DNA of 64,000 bases, taken from contig CAWGXC010000003.1 in the NCBI GenBank assembly GCA_963826475.1, forward strand, positions 682,001-746,000, written 5' to 3'. The notes under the pieces were generated by a model, which did not search any database, was not told the origin of the DNA, and saw nothing but the letters and a program-made list of their open reading frames with translations. The position numbers were made by a program, and so were the translations under genes. How positions within the stretch are numbered: the first letter of the stretch is position 1; each line of letters begins with the position of its first letter. Of the stretch, positions 23,676 through 31,953 are shown one piece after another. The DNA comes from RHKX01 sp963826475 (lineage in GTDB: Bacteria > Actinomycetota > Thermoleophilia > Solirubrobacterales > 70-9).

Positions 23676-24266
23676 TCAGCCGGTGAGCGTTCCCTTGGTC
23701 GACGGGACTCCCGGCTCCTCCGGATCGATCGAGACCGCCACTCGCAGCGCCCGCGCGAAGGCCTTGAAGCACGCCTCGATCATGTGATGGGCATTCGACC
23801 CATAAGGATTGGAGAGGTGCAGGGTCAGCTTGGCGTTGGTGGCGACCGCACGAAAGAACTCCTCGGTCAACTCGGCCTCGTAACCGGCGATCGAGACCGG
23901 CGGTAGGTCTGACGAGAACAGGCAGAAGGGCCGTCCGGAGATGTCGATCGAGCAGCGGCCCAGGGACTCGTCCATCGGCACCTCGACATGGGCGTAGCGG
24001 CGAATGCCGGCGCGGTCGCCGAGCGCCGTGTCGATCGCCTGGCCGAGCGCGATGCCGACGTCCTCCACCGTGTGGTGTGAGCCGGTCTCGAGGTCGCCGG
24101 TGGCGCTGACCCGAAGGCCGAGCTTGCCGTGGCGGCCGAGCAGGTCGAGCATGTGGTCGAGGAAGCCGACGCCGGTCGCGGCGCTCACCTCTCCCCCATC
24201 GAGGTCGAGGAAGATCTCGATCTGAGTCTCCTTCGTCGCCCGGCTGATCTCCGCTGTACGTGCCAT
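23676..24266 (-). CDS. hisB: Imidazoleglycerol-phosphate dehydratase HisB
   Basis: The 196-residue monofunctional dehydratase binds two Mn ions through repeated His motifs: GVGFLDHMLDLLGRHG, SHHTVEDVGIALGQA and SNAHHMIEACFKAFARAL. DLDGGEVSAATGVGFLDHM near the N-terminus is classic. It makes imidazole-acetol phosphate. It lies 8 nt downstream of hisD and is the last gene of the hisZ-G-D-B run before the catabolic cluster interrupts the order. Confidence 0.96.
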   Translation of the reverse strand: MARTAEISRATKETQIEIFLDLDGGEVSAATGVGFLDHMLDLLGRHGKLGLRVSATGDLETGSHHTVEDVGIALGQAIDTALGDRAGIRRYAHVEVPMDESLGRCSIDISGRPFCLFSSDLPPVSIAGYEAELTEEFFRAVATNAKLTLHLSNPYGSNAHHMIEACFKAFARALRVAVSIDPEEPGVPSTKGTLTG

Positions 24267-24274
24267 CTGGTCCC

Positions 24275-25564
24275 TCAGGATGCCCGTTCGATCGGACCCT
24301 TTGCGCGCACGAGGGCCGATTCGCCGTGGACCGGGAAGCCCTCGGCTTCGGCGAAGACGCCGACCGTGGGCGCGAGAGCTGCTGCCGATGCCGCGTCGAG
24401 CTCAACGCGGCTGATGCGTCGGCGGAAGGTCCCGGGGCCGAGCGGGCCGGTGAACCGGCCCGCTCCGCCGGTCGGCAGGACGTGGTTGGAGCCCGCGGCG
24501 TAATCGCCGAAGGCCGCCCCGCCGTAGTCGCCGACGAACACGCACCCCGCGGTGGTCACGAGCTCGGCTAGCGCCTCGGCCCGCGCTCCGGCCAACTCGA
24601 GGTGCTCCGGCCCGATTCGCTCGGCGAGCGCCAACGCCGCCTCGGCGTCGGGGACCTCGATCAGGTCGAGCCTGGCCTCGTGCACGCTCGGTGACTCGGC
24701 CGCCAGCCCCTCCACCGCGATCGCGACGGAGTCCAGCAGAGCGGGGTCGGTGGATGCGGCGATCAGCAAGCCGTCGTCGCCGTGCTCCGCCTGAGCGCAG
24801 AGATCGAGCGCGATCCACTCGGCGGTCGCACCCTCAGCGCAGATCGCCATCAGCTCCGACGGGCCGGCGTAGCCGTCGATGCCGACCACCCTCGAGACCT
24901 GCAGCTTCGCCTCCTGCACCCATGGACTGCCGGGTCCGGCGATCACGTCGACGGGGCTGACGGACTCGGTTCCGTAGGCGAGCGCCGCGACAGCCTGTGC
25001 CCCGCCCATCGCGAAGACCTCGCCGGCGCCGGCGATCTTCGCCGCGGCCAGGATCGCCGGATCCGGAAGCCCGCCAGGGGACGGCGGCGAGGCGACCACG
25101 ACCCGGTCGACTCCCGCGACGATCGCGGGGATCACTCCCATCAGGACGCTCGAGGGATAGGGAGCGCGACCGCCGGGGACGTAGATCGCCGCGGACCCGA
25201 CCGGGATCTCGGTGACCGTGATCCGCTGACCCTCGGGGAGGTAGGCCAGCCGTTCGGGCTTGATCTGGGCCTCCGCGACCGCGCGGACGTTCGCCGCACT
25301 GCGCTCGATCGCTGAGCGAAGCGCGGGGTCCATCGCGGCCTCCGCCTCCGCGAGGGCGTCGTCGGCGACGCGGAGCGCAGCCGGGCGGACGCCGTCGTAG
25401 CGTTCGCCGAGCTCGAGCAGCGCGGCGTCCCCCTCCGCGCGGACCCGCCGGAGCGTCTCCGCGACCGCGGGAGCGACATCAGCGGCACTCCCGCCCCCCT
25501 CGCGGAGCTCCGCCGCCAGCCCGGTGGCATCCTCGCCATCCCAGCGACGGCGCTCGATTCTCAC
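24275..25564 (-). CDS. hisD: Histidinol dehydrogenase HisD
   Basis: The 429-residue Zn enzyme performs the final two oxidations to histidine. It shows YVPGGRAPYPSSVLMG, VVASPPSPGG, FAMGGAQAVAALAYGT, VDVIAGPGSPWVQEAK, CAQAEHGDDG (zinc and catalytic His), ERIGPEHLEL and TGGAGRFTGPLGPGTFRRR. Overlap with hisG by 4 nt shows operon coupling. Confidence 0.96.
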   Translation of the reverse strand: MRIERRRWDGEDATGLAAELREGGGSAADVAPAVAETLRRVRAEGDAALLELGERYDGVRPAALRVADDALAEAEAAMDPALRSAIERSAANVRAVAEAQIKPERLAYLPEGQRITVTEIPVGSAAIYVPGGRAPYPSSVLMGVIPAIVAGVDRVVVASPPSPGGLPDPAILAAAKIAGAGEVFAMGGAQAVAALAYGTESVSPVDVIAGPGSPWVQEAKLQVSRVVGIDGYAGPSELMAICAEGATAEWIALDLCAQAEHGDDGLLIAASTDPALLDSVAIAVEGLAAESPSVHEARLDLIEVPDAEAALALAERIGPEHLELAGARAEALAELVTTAGCVFVGDYGGAAFGDYAAGSNHVLPTGGAGRFTGPLGPGTFRRRISRVELDAASAAALAPTVGVFAEAEGFPVHGESALVRAKGPIERAS

Positions 25565-26223
25565 TCCCCCGCCGCCTCCCGGAGTCGCTCGACCATCGCG
25601 TCGAGCTCGTCGACGCGGAGCTTGTGAGCGACGCGATTGGCGACCAGACGGGCGGTGCAGACGGAGATCTCGTCGACCACCTCGAGGCCGTTGTCGGCCA
25701 GCGTCCTGCCGGTGTCGACCAGGTCGACGATCCCGTCGGCGAGGCCGACGAGCGGTGCGAGCTCCACCGACCCCTTGACCTCGATCACCTCGGCCTGACG
25801 CCCGACCTCCTCGAAGTAGGTCTCGGCGGTCCGCGGGTACTTCGTCGCGATCCGCATGGAACCGAGCCGGCGTTCTGCCTCGGCGAGCTGATCGGAGCCG
25901 GCGCGGGTCGCGAGAACCATCCGGCAGCGGCCGAACTCGAGGTCGGCGAGCTCGTAGACGGTGCGGTCGGACTGCTCGAAGAGGACGTCCTTGCCGGTGA
26001 TCCCGAGATCGGCTGCTCCAGCCTCGACGTAGGTGGGTACGTCGGAGGGGCGGACGGTGACGATCGTCAGCTCACCGAGGTCGAAGATCAGCGCCCGAGA
26101 CGGGCCGCGCGGCTCGGTGGTGTCGAGGCCGGCCCGATCGAGCATGTCGAGGCAGGGCCCGAAGAGCGCGCCGCGCGGCAGGGCGAGGGTCAGCGCGCCG
26201 GCGCGTGCTGGCGGCGCCGTCAC
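25561..26223 (-). CDS. hisG: ATP phosphoribosyltransferase catalytic subunit HisG, short form
   Basis: The first committed step of histidine synthesis. At 220 residues it is the short form that lacks the C-terminal regulatory domain and needs HisZ; hisZ is immediately upstream. It shows LALPRGALFGPCLDML, DLGITGKDVLFEQ, RMVLATRAG, RIATKYPRTAETYF and the PRPP loop region DGIVDLVDTGRTLADNGL. Both neighbours overlap it by 4 nt. Confidence 0.95.
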   Translation of the reverse strand: MTAPPARAGALTLALPRGALFGPCLDMLDRAGLDTTEPRGPSRALIFDLGELTIVTVRPSDVPTYVEAGAADLGITGKDVLFEQSDRTVYELADLEFGRCRMVLATRAGSDQLAEAERRLGSMRIATKYPRTAETYFEEVGRQAEVIEVKGSVELAPLVGLADGIVDLVDTGRTLADNGLEVVDEISVCTARLVANRVAHKLRVDELDAMVERLREAAGE

Positions 26224-27221
26224 GATCTACCCGCTTCGCCGGAGAGTCGCTCCTCCTCGGCCTGGGCGATGTGCAGCCGCTCCAGGTAGAGCGCGAAGCC
26301 CGCCGCGGGGAGGTCGCGGCCGAAGCGCCCGAGCAGGTCGTCGTAGCGGCCGCCGCCGCCGATGATGTGACCCAGGGCGGGGTCGTAGACCTCGAACATC
26401 GCCCCGGTGTAATAGCCCATGTCCCGGAGCAGGCCGAGGTCGAGCTGCACCCGGCCGGCGATGCCGGCGGCCTCGAGTCCCTCGTACGTATCGGCGAGCC
26501 TGCGCGAGGCGCGCTCCACGGCTTCGCCGCCGATCTCGCGGGCCTTCGCCAGCACCTCGGAGCCGCCTCGGAGGCTGGAGAGGGCGATGATCGCCATCCG
26601 CTTGTCGTGGTCGATCTCGGCGAGGTCGCCGGCCTCCGCCTCGATCGCGACCAGGTCGTGCGCCTCGAGGCAGGCGAGGATGCGATCGCGTGCGGGACCG
26701 TCGACCTCGTACTCGTCGAGCAACTGGCGGAAGAGGTCGGCGTCGCCGAGCCCGACGACGGCGCGGTCGAGTCCGATCGCGTCGAGCGCTCCGACGAGGA
26801 GCTCGATCACCTCGATGGTCCCCCCCGGTCCCTCGGCCCCGATCAGCTCCACGCCGACCTGACGCAGCTCGCGCATCTGACCGCGCTGGGGACGGACCGA
26901 GCGATAGACGCTGCCCTCGTAGCGGAGGCGGAACGGTCCATCCTCATCCTGAAATCGGTTGGCGACGAGTCGCGCGATCGGGACGGTCATGTCGCTGCGC
27001 AGGGCGAGAACGCTGCCGGCCTCGTCGAAGAATCGATAGCCGTCGCCCGCATAGGGGCCCTCGCCGATCTCGAGCACGTCGTGGTGCTCGATCGTCGGCG
27101 TGGCCACCTCGCCGTAGCCTCGCTCGGAGAAGAGGGTTGCAAGCGTCGCCTCGATTGCGCGGAGCTCGCGCATCTCGGCCGGCAGGATGTCCCTCGTCCC
27201 CGTCGGGATCGGTTGGCTCAT
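26220..27221 (-). CDS. hisZ: ATP phosphoribosyltransferase regulatory subunit HisZ
   Basis: A 333-residue class II aaRS-like protein resembling the catalytic core of HisRS without the anticodon-binding domain. It shows GTRDILPAEM, LRSDMTVPIARLVANR, FRLRYEGSVYRSV and DLGLLRDMGYYTGAMFEVY, then GGGGRYDDLLGRFG. The absence of the C-terminal domain and its coupling to short hisG mark it as HisZ, not hisS. It starts 30 nt after the murA stop. Confidence 0.92.
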   Translation of the reverse strand: MSQPIPTGTRDILPAEMRELRAIEATLATLFSERGYGEVATPTIEHHDVLEIGEGPYAGDGYRFFDEAGSVLALRSDMTVPIARLVANRFQDEDGPFRLRYEGSVYRSVRPQRGQMRELRQVGVELIGAEGPGGTIEVIELLVGALDAIGLDRAVVGLGDADLFRQLLDEYEVDGPARDRILACLEAHDLVAIEAEAGDLAEIDHDKRMAIIALSSLRGGSEVLAKAREIGGEAVERASRRLADTYEGLEAAGIAGRVQLDLGLLRDMGYYTGAMFEVYDPALGHIIGGGGRYDDLLGRFGRDLPAAGFALYLERLHIAQAEEERLSGEAGRS

Positions 27222-27251
27222 GGTCGAAATGCTCCCGCGTGCCGCCGGCGC

Positions 27252-28553
27252 CTACGCGGACGCCGGCACGGGCTCGGTGGAGACCCGCTCGATTCGCGCA
27301 CCAAGGCCTCGCAGTCGCTCGTCGATTCGCTCGTAGCCGCGATCGATCTGAGCGATGTTGCCGATCTCGGACGTCCCGCGAGCGGCGAGTGCGGCGATGA
27401 GCATCGCCATGCCGGCCCGGATGTCCGGACTCTCGAGCCGCTCGCCGTGAAGCCGGCTCGGACCGCTGACGATCGCCCGGTGGGGATCGCACAGCGTGAT
27501 CCGAGCACCCATCGAGACCAGCTTGTCGGTGAAGAACAGACGGTTCTCGAACATCTTCTCGAAGATCAGAATCGTCCCGTCGCATTGCGTTGCGAGCGCG
27601 AGCGCGATGGAAGTGAGGTCGGCCGGGAAGGCGGGCCACGGCCCGTCGTCGATCTTTGCGATCGCGTCGCCGAGATCGTCTCGGATCGCGAGACGCTGGT
27701 TCGGCGGGACGAGCAGGTCTCGTCCCTCGATCGTCGTGCGCAGGCCGAGGCGACCGAACTGACGGCGGATCATCATCAGGTCGGAGGGCTCGACGTCATG
27801 GATCGTGAGGTCGCCGCCGGTCGCCGCCGCGAGCGCCATGAAGCTGGCGATCTCGATGTGGTCGGGGCTGATCACGTGCTCGGCTCCGCCGAGGCGATCG
27901 CGGCCGTGAATCGTCATCACGTTCGAGCCGATGCCGTCGACCCGGGCGCCCATCGTCGTCAGCAGGCGAGCGAGGTCCTGAACGTGTGGCTCACATGCCG
28001 CGTTGCTGATCGTCGTCGGCCCGGGCGTCAGCGCCGCCGCGAGCAGCGCGTTCTCGGTGCCCATCACCGATGGCTCGTCCATGAAGATCGAGCACGGCTC
28101 GAGCCCGCCGGGGGCGCGGATCTCGATCATGCGCTCCCCGGAGATGTCGGCCCCGAGGTCGCGGAAGGCGTCCAGGTGCGGATCGAGCCGCCGGCGGCCG
28201 ATCGTGTCGCCACCGGGAGGCGGCATCGTCACCTCGCCGGCGCGCGCCAGGAGTGGCCCTGCCAGCAGGAAGGAGGCGCGGATCTGCGCCGCCAGGGCCT
28301 CGTCGACGGTGGTGGAGATGCTCGCCGCTCGCAGGCGGACGTCGTTTTCCCCGAGGCGCTCGACCTCCACTCCCAGGTTGGCGAGCAGGTTCAGCTGGGC
28401 GTCCGTATCCCGGATCCTCGGCACGTTGCGCAGGACCACGTCCTCGTCCGTGAGCAGGCATGCGGCGAGGATCGGCAGGGCCGCGTTCTTGTTGCCGGCG
28501 GCCTTTATTTCCCCGCTCAGGGGAACGCCGCCTTGAATGACGAACTTCTCCAA
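27252..28553 (-). CDS. murA: UDP-N-acetylglucosamine 1-carboxyvinyltransferase (MurA), Asp-type active site
   Basis: The first committed step of peptidoglycan synthesis: PEP plus UDP-GlcNAc gives enolpyruvyl-UDP-GlcNAc. It shows KAAGNKNAALPILAACLL, IRASFLLAGPLLAR, PPPGGDTIGRRRLDPHL, DHIEIASFMALAA, GPWPAFPADLTSIALALA and the RENRLFFTDKL-type end (FENRLFFTDKLVSMGA). The catalytic loop has Asp116 where E. coli has Cys115, as in mycobacteria, which is known to make MurA insensitive to fosfomycin. The start is a TTG at 28553 (433 residues) with TACCCT 9 nt upstream; an earlier ATG overlaps the divergent gene. Confidence 0.95.
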   Translation of the reverse strand: MEKFVIQGGVPLSGEIKAAGNKNAALPILAACLLTDEDVVLRNVPRIRDTDAQLNLLANLGVEVERLGENDVRLRAASISTTVDEALAAQIRASFLLAGPLLARAGEVTMPPPGGDTIGRRRLDPHLDAFRDLGADISGERMIEIRAPGGLEPCSIFMDEPSVMGTENALLAAALTPGPTTISNAACEPHVQDLARLLTTMGARVDGIGSNVMTIHGRDRLGGAEHVISPDHIEIASFMALAAATGGDLTIHDVEPSDLMMIRRQFGRLGLRTTIEGRDLLVPPNQRLAIRDDLGDAIAKIDDGPWPAFPADLTSIALALATQCDGTILIFEKMFENRLFFTDKLVSMGARITLCDPHRAIVSGPSRLHGERLESPDIRAGMAMLIAALAARGTSEIGNIAQIDRGYERIDERLRGLGARIERVSTEPVPASA

Positions 28554-28561
28554 AGCTCGGC

Positions 28562-28568
28562 TAGGGTA
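28562..28568. promoter_or_regulatory. Overlapping bidirectional -10 boxes for murA and the HD-domain gene
   Basis: TAGGGT on the plus strand (28562-28567) is 8 nt before the GTG of the HD gene. TACCCT on the minus strand (28563-28568) is 9 nt before the TTG of murA. The two boxes share five base pairs, and the start codons are only 22 nt apart, so both messages would be leaderless and could not be initiated at once. Confidence 0.5.
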
Positions 28569-28575
28569 GCCAACC

Positions 28576-29166
28576 GTGGCTGAGCCAACTCGTGCAGATG
28601 CCTGGGAGCTGCTCCGGGAATGGACCGAATCGGACTCCCTGCGCAAGCACGCGCTCTCCGTGGAGGCCTCGATGCGAGCCTACGCGCGGGTCTGGGGAGA
28701 GGACGAGGAGCGCTACGCGGTCACCGGGCTCGTGCACGATCTCGACTACGAGCGGCACCCCGATCCGGAGACCGGCCACCCGCGGATCGCGATGGCCGAG
28801 CTCGAGAGCCTCGGCTACCCCACCGAGGTGATCGATGCCGTGGCCGGCCACGCCGAGTATCTGGGAGTGCCGCGCGAGACCCGGATGGCGAAGACCCTCT
28901 TCGCCGTCGACGAGCTCTCGGGGTTCGTCACCGCCTGCGCCCTGATCCGCCCGACCGGCATCGAGGGGATGAAGGTCAAGTCGGTGCGCAAGAAGCTGAA
29001 GACCCCCGCGTTCGCCGCCAAGGTCGACCGCGGCCAGATCGAACAGGGCATCGCCGAGCTCGAAGTCGATGAGAACGAGCACATCCAGCGCGTGATCGAC
29101 GCCCTTGCGGCCGTGGCCGACGTCCTCGGGATCGCCGCCGATCAAGTCGCCGGCAACGGAAGCTGA
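28576..29166 (+). CDS. HD-domain metal-dependent hydrolase
   Basis: A 196-residue protein with the HD fold: LRKHALSVEA (first His), VTGLVHDLDYERHP (the His-Asp pair) and a later VAGHAEYLGV. Family members are phosphohydrolases; the substrate cannot be told. A GTG at 28576 is the start, preceded by TAGGGT. It is followed after 3 nt by an alpha/beta hydrolase gene and seems to lead a four-gene operon. Confidence 0.82.
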   Translation: MAEPTRADAWELLREWTESDSLRKHALSVEASMRAYARVWGEDEERYAVTGLVHDLDYERHPDPETGHPRIAMAELESLGYPTEVIDAVAGHAEYLGVPRETRMAKTLFAVDELSGFVTACALIRPTGIEGMKVKSVRKKLKTPAFAAKVDRGQIEQGIAELEVDENEHIQRVIDALAAVADVLGIAADQVAGNGS

Positions 29167-29169
29167 GCC

Positions 29170-30180
29170 GTGCCCCGGGGGCTGAGGATCCTGCTCGGCT
29201 CCTTCGTGGTTCTCGCCCTGCTGGCCGTGATCAACGCAATCGTCCTCGACAGCCAGCGCAGTTCAGCCGAGGTCAACGCGCCCGGCGGCGAGATCGTCCA
29301 CCTGGATTCCGTCGACCTTCAGGTCATCGATCAGCCCGCGATCGACCCGGCCGGCCAGGGTGAGCCGATCGTGCTGCTGCACTGCTTCGGCTGCTCGTCG
29401 CGCTGGTGGGACGCGATCGCGCCCGCGCTCAACCGGCATCATCGTGTGATCCGCATCGACCTGCTCGGCCACGGTGGATCGGAGAAGCCGAAGAGCGGTT
29501 ACGAGGTCGCCGCTCAGGGAGGCAACGTCGCCGAGGTCCTGCAGAAGCTCGACGTCCAGGGCGCCACCGTCGTCGGCCACTCGTTCGGCGGGATGGTCGC
29601 GACCGCCGCAACCGAGACCGCAAGCGAGCTCGTCGACCGCGTCGTCCTGATCTCGACGCCCTCGGCGCCGGATTCAACCGAGCTGCCGCTGATCGCGCGC
29701 CTGGTCCACACGCCCGTCGTCGGCGAGGCGGTCTGGCGACTGCGCCTCGACTCGCTGATCAAGCACGGTTACGGGGACGCGTTCGCCCCTGGCTTCTCGA
29801 TCGACTCCGCGTTCGACGATCCCAATCAGGTCGTCGAGGACAACCGCGCGATGACCTTCACCTCGTTCAAGGACACCGAGACGAAGGCGGAGGACTATCT
29901 CGATGCGCAACCGCTCGCTTCGCGGCTGACCGCGACCGGAGTGCCGGTGCTCGCCATCGAGGGCGGCGAGGATCAGATCCTCGACCCCGCGGAGACGGCA
30001 TCGCAATACGAGACGATCCCCGGGGCGCAGGTCGAGACGATCAAGGACGCCGGCCACTCTCCCAACGTCGAGGACCCGGGTGAGACCGCGCGGCTGATCC
30101 TCACGTTCGCCGAGGAGGGGGACGTCGCGACCCCGACCGCTCCGCGCGACAAGCCCGCGGAGAAGCGGAAGAAGAGATGA
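29170..30180 (+). CDS. Membrane-anchored alpha/beta hydrolase
   Basis: A 336-residue alpha/beta-hydrolase with an N-terminal hydrophobic anchor or signal (about residues 5-25). It shows LLHCFGCSSRWWD (oxyanion loop), IDLLGHGGSEKP, VVGHSFGGMVA (nucleophile Ser elbow), EGGEDQILDP (acid Asp) and DAGHSPNVEDP (catalytic His). The C-terminal 25 residues are charged and rich in Lys. Start is GTG. Its stop overlaps the next gene by 4 nt. A lipase/esterase or dehalogenase-like role is possible; the substrate is unknown. Confidence 0.85.
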   Translation: MPRGLRILLGSFVVLALLAVINAIVLDSQRSSAEVNAPGGEIVHLDSVDLQVIDQPAIDPAGQGEPIVLLHCFGCSSRWWDAIAPALNRHHRVIRIDLLGHGGSEKPKSGYEVAAQGGNVAEVLQKLDVQGATVVGHSFGGMVATAATETASELVDRVVLISTPSAPDSTELPLIARLVHTPVVGEAVWRLRLDSLIKHGYGDAFAPGFSIDSAFDDPNQVVEDNRAMTFTSFKDTETKAEDYLDAQPLASRLTATGVPVLAIEGGEDQILDPAETASQYETIPGAQVETIKDAGHSPNVEDPGETARLILTFAEEGDVATPTAPRDKPAEKRKKR

Positions 30181-31553
30181 GGCGCCGTGCGGCCCGGGTC
30201 GTTTTGGCCGCTCTGGGCGCGGTCGTGCTCGCTGGGTCAGCCGATCCGGCCTCGGCCGCGCCGAAGCACGGCACCGGGCTGAAGCTCGCCTCGCGCACGC
30301 AGGTGGATTCACGGCTCGTGCAGCTCAACTTCAGGACGCCGGCGATCGCCGGCGGCACCGGCGCGCGGGTCCTCCTCCCTCCGGGATACGACGCGACCGA
30401 ACGCGCCTATCCGGTGCTCTACCTCTACCACGGGGCGGGCTACGACGAGACGAGCTGGAGCGGCGAGGGAGACGTCGAGAACATCGTCGGCGATCGGAAG
30501 GTGATCGTGGTGATGCCACGCGGCGGGGGCAACGGCTACTACGCGAATTGGTACAACGGCGGCGACTTCGGGTCGCCGGCCTACGAGACCTTTCACGTGC
30601 GGCAGTTGATCCCGTGGATCGACGGCCACTTCCGGACCGTGGCGAACCGGGGTGGGCGGATCACCGCGGGGTTCTCGATGGGTGGCTTCGGCGCGATGAG
30701 CTACGCCGCTCGTCACCCCGACATGTTCTCCGGCGCCTTCAGCTTCTCCGGCGCGATCGACACCAACTACCCACCGTTCCAGCCGATCGGCGAGGCGTCG
30801 TCCGTCGCCGACGGCGGCCAGTACGCGGCGATCTTCGGCCAGCGGCAGACCCAAGAGGTGCGCTGGCGTGCCCGCAACCCGTGGGACCTCGCCCCGAACC
30901 TGGCCGGGATGACGCTGCAGCTCCGGACCGGCGACGGGAAGGGCGGCGGCGACTTCGGCGGCCCGCCGCTCGACCCGATCGAGTTCGGCGTGCACGAGAT
31001 GGCGATCTCGATGGACGCCAGGCTGACCGCGCTCGGCTTCGACCACCTCTTCGAGGACTACGGGCCGGGAGCGCATCAGTTTCCCTACTACCGGCGAGAC
31101 CTGACCGAGGCGATGCCGTCGATCATGGCCACGTTCCGTCACCCGCCGACGCCGCCGCGGAAGTTCACCTTCCGCGCCGTCGAGCCCCGTTACTCGGCCT
31201 ACGGCTTCCGGGTGAAGCTGATGCGTCCACAGCTCGAGTTCAGCGAGCTGCACGGCAATCGGGTGACGGGCCGCTCGTTCAGGCTGGCCGGCAGCGGGAC
31301 GGCAGCCGTGCGCACGCCGCGAGCGTTCAACCCGGGAGACGTCTATCGGGTCGCCTCTAAAGTGGACGGCGAGCGGAGCCACCGCATGGTCACGGCGGAT
31401 CACAGGGGGGCGCTACACCTCCGGGTGTCGCTCGGCGAGCCCAATCAGTTTCAGCAGTACACCGCCGACTCGAACGCCGCCGGTGGTCCCGTCGTTCACC
31501 ACGCCGCCGTGCGGATCCGGCGGGCCGTCCCCGTTCCTCGACCTCCGAGATGA
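30177..31553 (+). CDS. Secreted esterase, antigen-85/esterase-D-like fold, with C-terminal extension
   Basis: A 458-residue protein with a signal peptide (AARVVLAALGAVVLAGSADPASA within the first 27 residues). The catalytic domain shows VLLPPGYDATERAYPVLYLY, VVMPRGGGNGYY, GRITAGFSMGGFGAMSYAAR (nucleophile Ser) and a late GPGAHQFPYYRRDL with the likely catalytic His. After about residue 320 there is a beta-rich extension of some 135 residues of unknown type, perhaps a carbohydrate- or wall-binding domain. It is translationally coupled on both sides. Confidence 0.82.
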   Translation: MRRRAARVVLAALGAVVLAGSADPASAAPKHGTGLKLASRTQVDSRLVQLNFRTPAIAGGTGARVLLPPGYDATERAYPVLYLYHGAGYDETSWSGEGDVENIVGDRKVIVVMPRGGGNGYYANWYNGGDFGSPAYETFHVRQLIPWIDGHFRTVANRGGRITAGFSMGGFGAMSYAARHPDMFSGAFSFSGAIDTNYPPFQPIGEASSVADGGQYAAIFGQRQTQEVRWRARNPWDLAPNLAGMTLQLRTGDGKGGGDFGGPPLDPIEFGVHEMAISMDARLTALGFDHLFEDYGPGAHQFPYYRRDLTEAMPSIMATFRHPPTPPRKFTFRAVEPRYSAYGFRVKLMRPQLEFSELHGNRVTGRSFRLAGSGTAAVRTPRAFNPGDVYRVASKVDGERSHRMVTADHRGALHLRVSLGEPNQFQQYTADSNAAGGPVVHHAAVRIRRAVPVPRPPR

Positions 31554-31891
31554 CGGGCACAGACCGAATCGAGTTGACCCGCAACCTCTACGGCGCCTTC
31601 GAATCAGGTGACCGCGGCGTCGCGGAGACGCTGCTGAGCGAGGACTTCACGTTCCACGCTCCCCCGGATCCGCTGCTGGACCGCGAGGGTTACTTCGAGC
31701 GGTGCTGGCCGAACTCCGGTCTGATCGCATCGTTCCATTTCGTGCGGCTGTTCGAGCACGGCGATGAGGTCGTGGTCACCTACGAGAGCACGAAGAAAGA
31801 CGGCGGCCGCTACCGCAACACCGAGATCCTCACCTTCGACGGAGACCGGATCAGCGAGGTGGAGGTCTACTTCGGCTGGGATCTGCGCTGA
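31550..31891 (+). CDS. SnoaL/NTF2-like small protein
   Basis: A 113-residue cone-fold protein with the typical features of the SnoaL-like family: IELTRNLYGAFESGD, LLSEDFTFHAP, a middle Trp/Cys helix, VVVTYESTKKDGGRYRNTEIL and ISEVEVYFGWDL. Such proteins range from isomerases to binding proteins; no catalytic residues can be assigned. The ATG overlaps the esterase stop by 4 nt. Confidence 0.8.
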   Translation: MTGTDRIELTRNLYGAFESGDRGVAETLLSEDFTFHAPPDPLLDREGYFERCWPNSGLIASFHFVRLFEHGDEVVVTYESTKKDGGRYRNTEILTFDGDRISEVEVYFGWDLR

Positions 31892-31953
31892 GGGTGAGGA
31901 CGGGCCGGCTCCGCGGTCGAGTGCCGGGCATCTGATCGCACTAGCCTGCCGGC

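Noticed and set aside
26205..28583. 792-codon open frame on the plus strand
   Set aside because: It lies antisense to hisZ and murA, both with complete motif sets; no domain is recognisable in it.
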